Source: Pyxidicoccus xibeiensis (GTDB lineage Bacteria > Myxococcota > Myxococcia > Myxococcales > Myxococcaceae). From it: a stretch of 64,000 nt of DNA. Every line of letters begins with the position of its first letter. Within the stretch, counting starts at the first letter, position 1. The stretch is taken from assembly GCF_024198175.1 (NCBI RefSeq), contig NZ_JAJVKV010000002.1:744001-808000 (forward strand), given 5' to 3'. Below the pieces are notes generated by a model, which saw only the letters and a program-made list of their open reading frames with translations, was not told the DNA's origin and made no database searches. The position numbers and the translations under genes are program-made. Below, piece after piece: positions 44,701 to 54,374 of this stretch.

Positions 44701-46005
44701 ATGACGTCCGCGCCGAAGCTGCTGTTCGCCGACCCCAAGGGCAAGGTGATGGAGCACCCGTACCTGCTCGCCACGCTGCGCAGTGGCGAGGAGCTCGTTC
44801 CTCCCCAGGACAAGCCCATCCCCCTGCCGTCGGCCGGGCGCCTGGTGCACCTGCCCGGCCGGCTGCCGGTGGGGCTCCACCCGGAGACGGGCGAGCTGGA
44901 GCTGGTGCGGGAGATGAAGGTGGGCGGCAAGACGTTCGTCCCCAACGCGGTGGGCGCGCTGCTGCCGCCGGGGTACACGCGGACGTTCCTGCCCGGCGAG
45001 GTGAAGGGGAACGGGCCGGTGCTGCCGCAGTGGGCGTACACCGCCGCGGCGTGGGTGGGCGAGGGGCCGGTGGCCTGGGCCATCCACACGGACCGGCGCT
45101 CGCACTGGGACCCGGAGCGCTACTCCACGCCGGAGATGAAGGCGCTGGTGCAGCAGCACATGGAGCGCTTCCCGGACAACCGCGTGCTGAAGCAGCTGAA
45201 GACGTGCGCGCTCATCTACCGGTGCTTCACGTCGCAGAACACGTTCTACCTGCGGGACGAGGCCGCCATCCCCGCGTCCGTCATGTGCAACGCGCGCTGC
45301 GTGGGCTGCATCTCCGACCAGCCCGCGGACGGCCCGCCCGCCTCGCACGAGCGCATGGACGACGGGCCCACCGGCGAGGAGATGGGGCAGATTGGCCTGT
45401 ACCACCTGCAGCACGCGCCGGGCCGCACCATGGTCAGCTTCGGGCAGGGCTGCGAGGGCGAGCCGCTCACGCGCTGGAAGCAGATTGCCGAGGCCATCCG
45501 CTACATGCGCGCGCACACGAAGCACGGCTCCATCAACATCAACACCAACGCCAGCCTCACGCGCGGCCTGGAGGCCCTCTTCGACGCGGGGCTGGACGCC
45601 ATCCGCGTGTCCCTCAACTCGGCGGTGAAGGACCTCTACGAGGCCTACTACAAGCCGGTGAAGTACGGCTGGGAGGACGTGGAGGCGTCCATTGCCCTCG
45701 CGCGTGAGCGCGGCGCGTACCTGGCGCTCAACCTGCTGCTGTTCCCCGGCGTCACGGACCGCGAGGGCGAGGTGAAGGCCCTGGAGCGGCTGGTGAAGAA
45801 GTACCGCGTGGACCAGGTGCAGACGCGCTCGCTGTGCATCGACCCCATCCAGTACCTGGAGGTGGCGCGCGACAGGGGCGCCGGAGGAGAGCCGGTGGGC
45901 ATCCGCACGCTGCTGCAGCGGCTGAAGGCCGCGCGGCCGGGGCTCGTCATCGGCAACTTCGCGCGCGGCCTGGACGAGCGGGAGAACGCGGCGGGGCGCC
46001 CGTAG
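44701..46005 (+). CDS. radical SAM protein
   Basis: Protein of 434 residues with CX3CX2C at Cys196, Cys200 and Cys203 (VMCNARCVGCISD), the iron-sulfur site of radical SAM enzymes. The following glycine-rich SFGQGCEGEP and ININTNASLTRGLE segments fit the SAM barrel. The cluster motif is unusually far from the N-terminus: about 190 residues precede it, forming an extra domain with no recognised family. No dedicated SPASM cysteine cluster is visible. The substrate is unknown. It lies between ald and frzZ, convergent with frzZ. Confidence 0.85.
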   Translation: MTSAPKLLFADPKGKVMEHPYLLATLRSGEELVPPQDKPIPLPSAGRLVHLPGRLPVGLHPETGELELVREMKVGGKTFVPNAVGALLPPGYTRTFLPGEVKGNGPVLPQWAYTAAAWVGEGPVAWAIHTDRRSHWDPERYSTPEMKALVQQHMERFPDNRVLKQLKTCALIYRCFTSQNTFYLRDEAAIPASVMCNARCVGCISDQPADGPPASHERMDDGPTGEEMGQIGLYHLQHAPGRTMVSFGQGCEGEPLTRWKQIAEAIRYMRAHTKHGSININTNASLTRGLEALFDAGLDAIRVSLNSAVKDLYEAYYKPVKYGWEDVEASIALARERGAYLALNLLLFPGVTDREGEVKALERLVKKYRVDQVQTRSLCIDPIQYLEVARDRGAGGEPVGIRTLLQRLKAARPGLVIGNFARGLDERENAAGRP

Positions 46006-46035
46006 CCACAGGGCCGGGCGCCCGGACGCGGAAGG

Positions 46036-46893
46036 CTACTCGTTGCTGGGGGGCAGCAGCTCCTTGGCGACCATGTTCCCCATCACCGCGTCCTTGGGGA
46101 TGTAGCCGTCGGCGCCCGCCTCGCGGCAGATGCGCTGGAGCTCCTCGACGTTCTCCCCGGAGCACAGCAGCACCTTGATGCCCTTGAAGAGGCTGTTGCT
46201 CTTGATGAAGCGGCAGAACTGCTCGCCATTCACGTTGGGCATGCGCACGTCCAGCAGCACCAGGTCCGGACGCGTCTGCTTCTTGAGGATGATCTTCGTG
46301 GCCTTGTCCGCGGTGTCGGCCACGTGCACCTCGAAGCCCTTGGACACGAGGTCCGCTTCGATGATGCGGGCCGTCATCTCGCTGTCGTCCACGATGAGGA
46401 TGCGCGGCTTGCGCCCGCCCGCGGTGGCCGGGGCCTTGGGAAGGCCGGTGGTCGCCGCCGGGGCCTGGGGCGCCGCAGGAGCCGCGGGCGCCGCCGCCGG
46501 GGCGGGCACGGCCGTGGGGATGCCCAGGGCAGGGGGGCCAATCAGACCCATGACCCCGCCCAGCACCGCCTCCAGCCCTCCGCTCTTGAGGATGTAGCCG
46601 TCCGCGCCGGAGGCCCGGGTCTTGGCGTCCAGCTCGGCCTCGGGGATGTCGGAGTACAGCACCAGCTTGGAGGTGACCTTCTTCTGCCTCCGGAGATACT
46701 CGACGACATCGTCGCCAAACATCTCCGGCATGTTCACGTCCATGAGGATGAGCGCGAACGGCCCCTCGGTGAGCTTCTGGTCGAGGCTGGCCAGGTCCTG
46801 CGCGCCGCTCGCCTGGTAGCCAGCGGCGGTCAGTGCCCGTACGGTGAGCTCCACCAGCATCGGGCTGTCGTCAATGACCAGTACGCGCGACAT
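46036..46893 (-). CDS. frzZ: FrzZ, dual-receiver output regulator of the Frz pathway
   Basis: Protein of 285 residues with two receiver domains joined by an Ala/Pro linker (about 120-160). Receiver 1 has VIDDSP and phospho-acceptor Asp52 (LILMDVNMPEM); receiver 2 has IVDDSE and Asp215 (VLLDVRMPNVNG). In M. xanthus FrzE phosphorylates both domains and FrzZ~P moves to the leading pole to influence reversals. The ATG at 46893 follows TTTGAGGAGGACG. It is divergent from the frzA-F operon over 168 bases, the same layout as in M. xanthus. Confidence 0.95.
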   Translation of the reverse strand: MSRVLVIDDSPMLVELTVRALTAAGYQASGAQDLASLDQKLTEGPFALILMDVNMPEMFGDDVVEYLRRQKKVTSKLVLYSDIPEAELDAKTRASGADGYILKSGGLEAVLGGVMGLIGPPALGIPTAVPAPAAAPAAPAAPQAPAATTGLPKAPATAGGRKPRILIVDDSEMTARIIEADLVSKGFEVHVADTADKATKIILKKQTRPDLVLLDVRMPNVNGEQFCRFIKSNSLFKGIKVLLCSGENVEELQRICREAGADGYIPKDAVMGNMVAKELLPPSNE

Positions 46894-46985
46894 CGTCCTC
46901 CTCAAAGGAATCCCGCTAACCCTACACCTTTGAACCAGCGCGGACCATCGAAACGGCGACCGAGCGGCCGTGCTATCGCGTCCAC

Positions 46986-47014
46986 TTGACCGGTTTTCGT
47001 CCCCTCCGGATACT
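46986..47014 (+). promoter_or_regulatory. candidate promoter of the frz operon
   Basis: TTGACC (46986-46991), a 17-base spacer and GATACT (47009-47014) form a good housekeeping-type promoter. Transcription would begin near 47021, which makes a start codon at TTG 47023 almost leaderless and favours the ATG at 47062 for frzA. Confidence 0.5.
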
Positions 47015-47061
47015 TTGCCGCCTTGATCACGACCCCGACACCCCTCCAGCGGGCCCTCCGG

Positions 47062-47544
47062 ATGGCCCCGGACCGCGCCCTGGCCGCGCAGGCCCGACCG
47101 GAGCAGGAGTTCTTCTGCTTCCGGGTGGGCGAGCTGCGTCTCGGTGTTCCCAGCGAGAACGTGCTCGAAGTTCTTCGTGCCGGCCTGCTCACCCCCCTGC
47201 CGAGGACCCCCTCCTTCATCATGGGGGTGACGGGCCACCGCGGCGAGGTGCTCCCCGTCGTCGACCTGCTTCGCTTCCTCTCCAAGGGAGAGGCCCGCAT
47301 CGGCCCGCGCACCCGCCTGTTCGTTGGCATCACCGGCAGCTATGTGGCCGGCGTGGTGGCGGACACGGTGCTGGGCCTGCGCCGCATCCCTGTTTCAGAG
47401 ATCCTCCCTCCGCCGCTGGGCGGTGACGCCGCCGCAGAGCACCTGCTGGGCGTGGTGCAGGGCGGCGGCAGCCAGGACTCCATCAACCTCATCAACTTCT
47501 CCAAGCTGCTGCAGACGGCCCGGCAGCGCGCGGTGGCTCGATGA
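47062..47544 (+). CDS. frzA: FrzA, CheW-type coupling protein
   Basis: CheW homologue of 160 residues coupling the receptor FrzCD to the kinase FrzE. The CheW fold is visible in FFCFRVGELRLGVPSENVLE, GVTGHRGEVLPVVDLLRFL and VVADTVLGLRRIPVSEI. The ATG at 47062 is chosen over a TTG at 47023 (which would add 13 residues) because of the promoter position and because about 160 residues is the size I recall for M. xanthus FrzA. The stop overlaps the frzB start (ATGA). First gene of the operon. Confidence 0.88.
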   Translation: MAPDRALAAQARPEQEFFCFRVGELRLGVPSENVLEVLRAGLLTPLPRTPSFIMGVTGHRGEVLPVVDLLRFLSKGEARIGPRTRLFVGITGSYVAGVVADTVLGLRRIPVSEILPPPLGGDAAAEHLLGVVQGGGSQDSINLINFSKLLQTARQRAVAR

Positions 47545-47927
47545 AAGACGAGTCCGACGCCGCGCAGGAACAGGAGGAGGTGGACATCCTGTTCTTCGAC
47601 ATCGGCGACTCCCTGTACGGCACGGATGCCTCGCAGGTGGTGCGCATCGACCGCTCATTGCCCGAGGACATCACGCTGCCCGAGCTGGGACTGCCACACC
47701 GCGGCCACCGCGCCATCGTCTTCGACACCCCGGAGGGCGAGGGCCACCTCAAGGTGGATGCCGTCCACGCCGTCCGCACCATCCCTCTGTCCTCGCTGCG
47801 CCGGATGCCCCCCACGGCCGGCGCGGCCCCGTATGCCGTCGGCGTGTGCCTCGAAGAGGCGCGCACCGTGTTGCTCATCGACCTGGTCGAAACCGCCAGG
47901 ACCCAAGGAACTCAAGGAAGGCACTGA
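47541..47927 (+). CDS. frzB: FrzB, small CheW-like protein
   Basis: A shortened CheW-like protein of 128 residues (DILFFDIGDSLYGTDASQVV, then LKVDAVHAVRTIPLSSLRR). Compared with FrzA it lacks part of the fold; M. xanthus FrzB likewise lacks the kinase-binding part and is thought to bias signalling through FrzCD. It overlaps frzA by 4 bases and precedes frzCD by 5 bases, so the three are translated together. Confidence 0.9.
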   Translation: MKDESDAAQEQEEVDILFFDIGDSLYGTDASQVVRIDRSLPEDITLPELGLPHRGHRAIVFDTPEGEGHLKVDAVHAVRTIPLSSLRRMPPTAGAAPYAVGVCLEEARTVLLIDLVETARTQGTQGRH

Positions 47928-47932
47928 CCGCA

Positions 47933-49207
47933 ATGTCCCTGGACACCCCCGAAAACAAGTCTACGTCCAAGGCTCGCGCCGCCCGGAAGGCCCCCGCCTC
48001 CAAGGCTGGTGCCGCCTCCAACAAGGCCAGCGCCGCCCCGGCACCGAACCCGGCCCAGTACAAGGCCTTCACCGACACGCTGCTGACGGTGCTGTCCGGC
48101 AACCTCCAGGCCCGCGTCCCCAAGGAGCTGGCCGGGCCCGGTGGCGAGGAGATGGCCCACCTGCTGAACCAGGTGCTGGACAACCTCGCCGCGTCCGAGC
48201 ACCGCAAGCAGGTGTCGGCGCAGGAAATCGACCAGGCTCTCGACTCGCTCATCGGCCTGGTGCGCGAGGGTGACCTGTCCCGGTGGAACACCAGCACCGA
48301 AGACCCCCAGCTCGGGCCCCTGCTCGAGGGCTTCGGCAAGGTCATCGAGACGCTGCGCACCTTCGTGCGGGAGATCAACGAGGCGGCCCTGCGGCTGTCC
48401 TCGTCCGCCAACCAGGTGCTCGCGGCGTCCACGCAGCACGAGACGTCCTCCACGGAGCAGGCGGCGGCCATCCACGAGACGACCGCCACCATGGAGGAGC
48501 TGAAGCACGCGTCCGCGCAGATTGCCGAGAACGCGGGCAGCGTGGCGCGCGTGGCGGAGGAGACGCTCGGCGCGGCGCGCGCGGGCCGGGGCGCCATTGG
48601 CGAGTTCATCCAGGCCATGCAGCAGATCCGCAGCGACGGCGTCGCGGTGGCGGACTCCATCGCCAAGCTGTCCAAGCGCGTCGAGCGCATCGGCACCGTG
48701 GTGGAGGTCATCGACGAGATTGCCGACCGCTCGGACCTGCTGGCGCTGAACGCGGCGCTGGAAGGCAGCCGCGCGGGTGAGGCCGGCAAGGGCTTCTCCA
48801 TCGTCGCGGCGGAGATGCGGCGCCTGGCGGAGAACGTCCTGGACTCCACCAAGGAGATCAAGAACCTCATCACGGAGATTCGCGAGGCGACGGCCGCGGC
48901 GGCCGGCGCGGCGGAGGCCTCCAAGGCGGCGACCGAGTCCGGCGAGAAGCTGGGCGCGGTGGCGGCGCAGGCCGTCGAGGGCATCCTCGCCGGCGTGCAG
49001 GAGACCAGCGACGCGGCGCGCGTCATCAACCTCGCCACGCAGCAGCAGCGCACGGCGACGGAGCAGGTGGTGGCGTCCATGGCGGAGATCGAGGACGTGA
49101 CGCGCCAGACGACGCAGGCGTCGAAGCAGGCGACCGGCGCGGCGTCGGAGCTCACGCAGCTCGCGGGCCGACTCGCAGAGCTCATCAAGCGCTTCAAGGC
49201 CGACTAG
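47933..49207 (+). CDS. frzCD: FrzCD, cytoplasmic chemoreceptor
   Basis: Methyl-accepting chemotaxis protein of 424 residues with no membrane helix, as in M. xanthus FrzCD. The N-terminus is Ala/Lys-rich (about 1-40; SKARAARKAPASKAG-like), the region thought to bind the nucleoid and FrzE. The signalling hairpin tip reads DRSDLLALNAALEGSRAGEA, flanked by methylation helices rich in Glu, Gln and Ala. FrzF methylates and FrzG demethylates it. Signals from the cell set its activity and thereby reversal frequency. Confidence 0.96.
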   Translation: MSLDTPENKSTSKARAARKAPASKAGAASNKASAAPAPNPAQYKAFTDTLLTVLSGNLQARVPKELAGPGGEEMAHLLNQVLDNLAASEHRKQVSAQEIDQALDSLIGLVREGDLSRWNTSTEDPQLGPLLEGFGKVIETLRTFVREINEAALRLSSSANQVLAASTQHETSSTEQAAAIHETTATMEELKHASAQIAENAGSVARVAEETLGAARAGRGAIGEFIQAMQQIRSDGVAVADSIAKLSKRVERIGTVVEVIDEIADRSDLLALNAALEGSRAGEAGKGFSIVAAEMRRLAENVLDSTKEIKNLITEIREATAAAAGAAEASKAATESGEKLGAVAAQAVEGILAGVQETSDAARVINLATQQQRTATEQVVASMAEIEDVTRQTTQASKQATGAASELTQLAGRLAELIKRFKAD

Positions 49208-49240
49208 CGCTTCCTGGAAAGGGAGGGGCGAACGCCGGCC

Positions 49241-51535
49241 ATGGACACCGAGGCTCTCAAGAAATCCCTCCTGAAGAAGTTCCAGGAGGTCACCGCCGAC
49301 CGTCTCCAGAAGATTCAGCTGGGGGTGTTGGACCTGGAGAAGGAGACCGCGGACCAGGCCGCGGAGGACGTCGCGCGCGAGCTGCACACGATGAAGGGAG
49401 AGGCCCGCATGCTGGGCCTGCCCGTCATCGGTCAGCTGGCGCACGCCGCCGAGGACGTCCTGCGCGCCGAGCGCGAGGGAAGGACGGCCACCGAGATTGC
49501 CACCGACGTCCTGCTCAGGGCGTGTGATGTCCTCTCGGATTTGAACGAGGACCTGGAGGGCGCCAACACCGGCACTCCCGCCAGCGAGGACATGGTCAAG
49601 GCCCTCGCGGAGGTCTCCGGCCAGGCGCCGCCCTCCATCGGGCCCAAGCCGAAGCCCGCGGCGCCTGTTGCCCGGGCTCCGGTCGCCGCGCCCGCGGTCC
49701 CGGCACCTGCTGCTCCCGTGGCGGCGGCCCCGGCCCCCGCGCCGAAGGCCCCCGAGGCTCCTGCGCAGGCGGCGGCCCAGGCCCATGCGCCGGGCCGCGA
49801 GGACGACGCTCCCGGCGCGGCGGCGAAGTCCGCCATCGCGGACCGGAGCATCCGCGTCAACGTGGAGGTGCTCGACTCACTGGGCCTGCTGGCCGGTGAC
49901 CTGCTCGTGGAGAGCGCCCGCGGCCGGCTGCGCAGCTCGGAGACGGAGGCGCTGTTCGAGCGCTTCAGCCGCCTGGGTGACCGCTTCCTGCGGCTGGCGG
50001 AGCAGGTGGAGATTCCCGCGCAGGTGCGCGTCGCGCTGGACCGCGTGGAGAGCGACCTGCACATGCTGCGCGACGATGCGTTCCGCTTCGTGCGGCGCAA
50101 CGACGACGGCATCAACACGCTGCACGGCAACCTCGCCAAGATGGCGGACCACGTGGCCGAGGCCCGGCTGGTGCCGCTGGCCACCGTGTTCGACGCCTTC
50201 CCCCGCGCGGTGCGCGAGATGTCCCGCACGCAGGGCAAGGAAGTGGACCTGGTCATCGAGAACGCCGACATCGGCGTGGACCGGTCCATGCTGGCCGACG
50301 TGCGTGATGCGCTGGTGCACCTCTTGCGCAACTCGGTGGACCACGGCGTGGAGTCCGCGGACACGCGCCAGCAGCTGGGCAAGCCCGCCACCGGGCGCAT
50401 CCGCATCCGGGTGCGCGTGGACGGCGACATGCTCCACATCGAGGTGGAGGACGACGGCCGCGGCATCGACCCGGAGCGGCTGCGCCAGGTGGCCGTGAGC
50501 AAGCGCCTCATCACCCAGGTGCAGGCCGCCGCGCTGTCCGAGCGCGAGGCCATCGAGCTCATCTTCCGCCCCGGCTTCTCCACCCGCGACCAGGTCAGCG
50601 AGCTGTCCGGCCGCGGCGTGGGCATGGACGTGGTGAAGCGGAAGGTGGAGCAGCTGGGCGGCTCGGTGGGCGTCATCAGCCGCATCGGCCGTGGCACCAC
50701 CATCACCCTGCGGCTGCCCCAGTCGCTGGCCCTGATGAAGGTGCTGCTGGTGCGCCTGGGCGACGACGTCTACGGCATGCCCGCCGCGGACGTGGAGGCC
50801 GTCATGCGCGTCAAGCCGGATGACCGGCTGGAGATCTTCGGCACGCTGGCCGTCCGGCACCGTGGCAAGCCCACGGCGCTGGTGGCGCTGGGGCCGCTCC
50901 TGGGCCTCAATGGCGGCAACCGCTTCGACAAGCCGCCCGCGGTGGTGGTGCGTCACGGTGAGGACCACGCGGCCCTGGTGGTGGACGGCTTCGTGGACGA
51001 GCGCGAGGTGGCCGTGAAGCCCTGCGGCGGCGAGTTCCTCAAGGGCGCGCCCTTCATCGCCGGCACCGCCGCGCTGGAGGACGGCCGCATCGCCGTGCTG
51101 CTGCACGTGCCGGACATCATGGCGGAAGTGCGCCGCATGGCGCGCCCCGTCACCCAGGCCCCGGCGGCCCGCCGCCTGCGGGTGCTGCTGGTGGACGACT
51201 CTCCCATCGCCCGCGCCACGGAAGGCGCGCTCGTCAAGGCGCTGGGCCACTCGCTCGAGGAGGCGCAGGACGGCGAGGAGGCATACGCGAAGGTGCAGAA
51301 CAACACGTACGACCTCATCCTCACCGACGTGCAGATGCCGAAGATGGACGGGTTCTCGCTGGCGCGGCGGCTCAAGTCGACGCCCTCGGTGGCCCGCATC
51401 CCGGTCATCATCCTGTCCTCGCTCGCCTCACCCGAGGACAAGCGGCGCGGCCTGGACGCGGGGGCGGACGCCTACCTCGTCAAGGGCGAGCTGGGCGTGG
51501 AGGTCCTCGCGCAGGCCATCGATCGGCTGACCTGA
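49241..51535 (+). CDS. frzE: FrzE, CheA-CheY hybrid kinase
   Basis: Protein of 764 residues: HPt domain (about 1-130) with phospho-acceptor His49 in ELHTMKGEARM, an Ala/Pro-rich linker (about 130-190), a CheA-type dimerisation and ATP-binding domain (HLLRNSVDHGVES; VEDDGRGIDPERL; GRGVGMDVVKRKVEQ), a CheW-like domain (about 520-640) and a C-terminal receiver with Asp696 (LILTDVQMPKMDG). In M. xanthus the receiver restrains the kinase and the phosphoryl group goes to FrzZ. Order and spacing match the known frz operon. Confidence 0.96.
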   Translation: MDTEALKKSLLKKFQEVTADRLQKIQLGVLDLEKETADQAAEDVARELHTMKGEARMLGLPVIGQLAHAAEDVLRAEREGRTATEIATDVLLRACDVLSDLNEDLEGANTGTPASEDMVKALAEVSGQAPPSIGPKPKPAAPVARAPVAAPAVPAPAAPVAAAPAPAPKAPEAPAQAAAQAHAPGREDDAPGAAAKSAIADRSIRVNVEVLDSLGLLAGDLLVESARGRLRSSETEALFERFSRLGDRFLRLAEQVEIPAQVRVALDRVESDLHMLRDDAFRFVRRNDDGINTLHGNLAKMADHVAEARLVPLATVFDAFPRAVREMSRTQGKEVDLVIENADIGVDRSMLADVRDALVHLLRNSVDHGVESADTRQQLGKPATGRIRIRVRVDGDMLHIEVEDDGRGIDPERLRQVAVSKRLITQVQAAALSEREAIELIFRPGFSTRDQVSELSGRGVGMDVVKRKVEQLGGSVGVISRIGRGTTITLRLPQSLALMKVLLVRLGDDVYGMPAADVEAVMRVKPDDRLEIFGTLAVRHRGKPTALVALGPLLGLNGGNRFDKPPAVVVRHGEDHAALVVDGFVDEREVAVKPCGGEFLKGAPFIAGTAALEDGRIAVLLHVPDIMAEVRRMARPVTQAPAARRLRVLLVDDSPIARATEGALVKALGHSLEEAQDGEEAYAKVQNNTYDLILTDVQMPKMDGFSLARRLKSTPSVARIPVIILSSLASPEDKRRGLDAGADAYLVKGELGVEVLAQAIDRLT

Positions 51536-51545
51536 GGAGCCACGC

Positions 51546-52574
51546 TTGGGCGGCGCCGCTTCAGCGGGAATGGCATTCCGGGTGCTCATGGTGGGCAAGG
51601 GGCTGCGTGCGCTCGCCGCGCGCGGCCTCTTCGACGGCGAGTCCCTGGTGCCCGTGGGGCCGGCGGAGGTGGACTTCGCCAACGCCCTGGTGGCCGTGCA
51701 GCGCCACTTCCCGGACGTGCTGCTGGTGGACCTGAGCGCCCGCGAGTCGCTGGACGCGATTGAGCAGGTCATGGTGGAGCGCCCGGTGCCGGTGCTGGCG
51801 CTGCACCCGGGCGTGCTCTCCGGGCAGGACGCCTTCCAGGCGGTGGCGCTGGGGGCGCTGGACGTGGTGGAGCGCCCGGCGTCTCCGGGGGCGGACTTCT
51901 GGCCGCACGTGGCCCGCAAGCTGGTGATGCTGGCGCAGGTGAAGGCGGTGCGGCAGGTGCACACCCGGCCGGGGCAGCGGACGCCCCGGGAGGACGCTCC
52001 GCCGCCGCCGTTCCCCCTGGTGGCCATCGCCGCGTCGCTGGGCGGGCCCAAGGCCGTGGCGCAGGTGCTGCGGACGATTCCCCGGGGTTTTCCCGCGCCC
52101 ATCGCCTACTGCCAGCACATCAGCGAGGGCTTCACCGAGGGCCTGGCGCACTGGCTGGCGATGGAGACGGCGCTGCGGGTGAAGGAGGCGGAGGACGGGG
52201 TGGTGATGGAGCGCGGGACGGTGTACATCGCACCGTCTGGCAGTCACCTGTTGGTCCGACCGGAGGGCAGGCTGGAGCTGGACTCCGGGCCCGCGCTGCG
52301 CGGTTTCAGGCCTTCGTGTGACATGCTGCTCACTTCCGCGGGCGAGGCCTTCGGCTCGCGCTGCATCGGGGTCATCCTGACGGGTATGGGGCGCGACGGC
52401 GCGCGAGGGTTGAAGGAGATTCGTGAGCGGGGTGGTCGCACCATCGCTCAGGACGAGGCGACGTCCGTCGTCTGGGGCATGCCCCGCGAGGCGGTGCAGC
52501 TGGGCGCCGCACAGGAGGTACTGGCGCTGGACCGGATTGGCCCCATGCTCGTGCAGTGGGTGGACGCGTGCTGA
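51546..52574 (+). CDS. frzG: FrzG, CheB-type methylesterase
   Basis: Demethylates FrzCD; 342 residues. The C-terminal domain keeps the CheB triad: Ser164 ([11 protein letters not shown]), His191 ([12 protein letters not shown]) and Asp284 ([10 protein letters not shown]). The N-terminal domain has receiver-like length but lacks the acidic pair: the first strand reads [13 protein letters not shown] instead of a DD motif, so the usual CheB phosphorylation control seems lost. The start is TTG at 51546, supported by GAGGAG 7 bases upstream; an ATG at 51570 is the alternative. Confidence 0.95.
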   Translation: MGGAASAGMAFRVLMVGKGLRALAARGLFDGESLVPVGPAEVDFANALVAVQRHFPDVLLVDLSARESLDAIEQVMVERPVPVLALHPGVLSGQDAFQAVALGALDVVERPASPGADFWPHVARKLVMLAQVKAVRQVHTRPGQRTPREDAPPPPFPLVAIAASLGGPKAVAQVLRTIPRGFPAPIAYCQHISEGFTEGLAHWLAMETALRVKEAEDGVVMERGTVYIAPSGSHLLVRPEGRLELDSGPALRGFRPSCDMLLTSAGEAFGSRCIGVILTGMGRDGARGLKEIRERGGRTIAQDEATSVVWGMPREAVQLGAAQEVLALDRIGPMLVQWVDAC

Positions 52575-54349
52575 CCGCGAGCAAGAAGGTGCTCGAGCAG
52601 CTCGCCGCGCTCCTCCTGGAGCGCGCGGGCCTCAAGATTACGCCCGACGGCTTCCACAGCCTCCGGCTGGCGCTGTCCACGCGCATGCCCGTGCTGGGCG
52701 TGGAGGAGCCGGAGAAGTACATCCAGCGCCTGACGGGGCCGGGCGGCGAGGAGGAGCTGCGCTCGCTGCTGCCGCTGGTGACGGTGGGGCACACGGAGTT
52801 CTTCCGGGACGCCAAGCAGTTCCGCGCCCTGGAGAAGAGCGTGCTGCCGGAGCTGGTGACGCGCTCGCGGCGGGAGATGCGCAAGGTGAGCGTCTGGTCC
52901 GCGGGCTGCGCCACGGGTGAGGAGCCCTACAGCGTGGCCATGGTGCTGGCGGAGCTGGGCGCGCTGTCCATGGAAGTGGACCTGCTGGCCACAGACCTGA
53001 ACCTGGCCGCGGTGGACGCCGCGCGGCAGGGGCGCTTCACGTCGCGCCGCTGCATCAGCATCGGTCAGGAGCGGCTGCGGCGCTTCTTCCGCCCCGTGGA
53101 GGACGGCTACGAGGCGCTGCCCGCGCTGCGCGACTACATCCGCTTCGACGGGCAGAACCTGGCGGCCCCCGTCTTCGACAAGGTGGGCCTGTCCACGCTG
53201 GACCTCATCCTCTGCCGCAACGTCATCATCTACTTCGACCTGCCCACCATCCGCGGGCTGATGGACCGCTTCCTCGCCGCGCTGCGGCCGGGCGGGCTGC
53301 TGTTCCTGGGCTACTCGGAGAGCCTCTTCAAGGTCTATGACCGCTTCGAGATGATCGAGGTGGACGGCGCCTTCGTGTACCGCCGTCCGCTGAGCGACAA
53401 GGCCCACCGCGCGCCCCCGCTGCGCATCACCCCGTACCCGGGTGAGCCGGAGCTGCCCGAGCGCAAGGAGACTCCCGAGTCCTTCGCCGCGGACCTCCGC
53501 CGGCGCATCCAGAACCAGGCCGAGGCCGCGGCCGCCGCTGGCGCCCAGGGCGCGCGAGGGCAGGGGACGCCCGCGGGTGCCGGCCCCACCGCGAAGCGGC
53601 CCGCGCACGCTCCGGGCACGGGGCCTTCGGCGGCGGTGCCTCCCCGGGCGCAGGGGCCGGCTCCGCGTCCGGGGGACTCGGCGCGGCCGCGCATCACCCA
53701 GGAGCTACCGGCGGTGGGGCCCCAGGACTCCGCGCGCCCGCGCATCACCCAGGAGATACCGCTGCCCCAGGTGGCGCCCCCGCGCACCACCACGGGCGAA
53801 GTCCCGGTGACGACGTGGCCCAAGCTGCTGCCGCCCGCGGAGCGGCTGGCCGTGGCCGTGCGGAAGATGACCCAGGGCGACTTCCCCGCCGCCATCGCCG
53901 GCGTGCAGCGCCTGCTGGTGGACGAGCCGAGTGACCTGGACGCCCTGCTCACGCTGGGCAACCTCTTCTCGCTCACCGGCCGTATCCCCGAGGCGCGCGA
54001 AGCCTTCGCGCAGGCCATCCAGCGCGAGCCGCTGTGCGTGGAGGCGCGCATCTTCGGCGGCGTGGCGGCGCTGCAGGCGGGGAACCTCAAGGAGGCGCGC
54101 TCGGAGCTGAGCAAGGCGCTGTTCCTGGAGCCCACGCTGGCCATCGGCCACTACCTGCTGGCCCAGGTGCATGAGCGCTCGCAGGAGCCGGACGCGGCAC
54201 GGCGGTGCTATCGCAATGCCATCGCCCAGCTGCGCTTCCCGCAGCGGCCCCTGGCCGGGCACTACCCGGAGATGCCTGACTCGGCGGACGCCATCTCCCG
54301 CGCGGCGCGCTACGCCCTGGCCGCGCTGGAGGAGCAGCCCCTGCGTTGA
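52568..54349 (+). CDS. frzF: FrzF, CheR methyltransferase with TPR domain
   Basis: Methylates FrzCD; 593 residues from the GTG at 52568, which overlaps the frzG stop (a GTG at 52556 is also possible). The CheR domain (about 1-275) has SAM-binding [19 protein letters not shown] and [15 protein letters not shown] Pro/Ala-rich linker (about 300-410) contains a short tandem repeat around [10 protein letters not shown], and three TPRs (about 430-540) end the protein. In M. xanthus the TPR part limits which FrzCD sites are methylated. Last gene of the operon. Confidence 0.95.
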   Translation: MLTASKKVLEQLAALLLERAGLKITPDGFHSLRLALSTRMPVLGVEEPEKYIQRLTGPGGEEELRSLLPLVTVGHTEFFRDAKQFRALEKSVLPELVTRSRREMRKVSVWSAGCATGEEPYSVAMVLAELGALSMEVDLLATDLNLAAVDAARQGRFTSRRCISIGQERLRRFFRPVEDGYEALPALRDYIRFDGQNLAAPVFDKVGLSTLDLILCRNVIIYFDLPTIRGLMDRFLAALRPGGLLFLGYSESLFKVYDRFEMIEVDGAFVYRRPLSDKAHRAPPLRITPYPGEPELPERKETPESFAADLRRRIQNQAEAAAAAGAQGARGQGTPAGAGPTAKRPAHAPGTGPSAAVPPRAQGPAPRPGDSARPRITQELPAVGPQDSARPRITQEIPLPQVAPPRTTTGEVPVTTWPKLLPPAERLAVAVRKMTQGDFPAAIAGVQRLLVDEPSDLDALLTLGNLFSLTGRIPEAREAFAQAIQREPLCVEARIFGGVAALQAGNLKEARSELSKALFLEPTLAIGHYLLAQVHERSQEPDAARRCYRNAIAQLRFPQRPLAGHYPEMPDSADAISRAARYALAALEEQPLR

Positions 54350-54374
54350 GGCAGGGGCCGCGGCTGCGAAGCCC

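Noticed and set aside
46014-46025. CCGGGCGCCCGG palindrome between radical SAM gene and frzZ
   Set aside because: A loop-free 12-base palindrome in GC-rich DNA is weak evidence for a terminator or operator.
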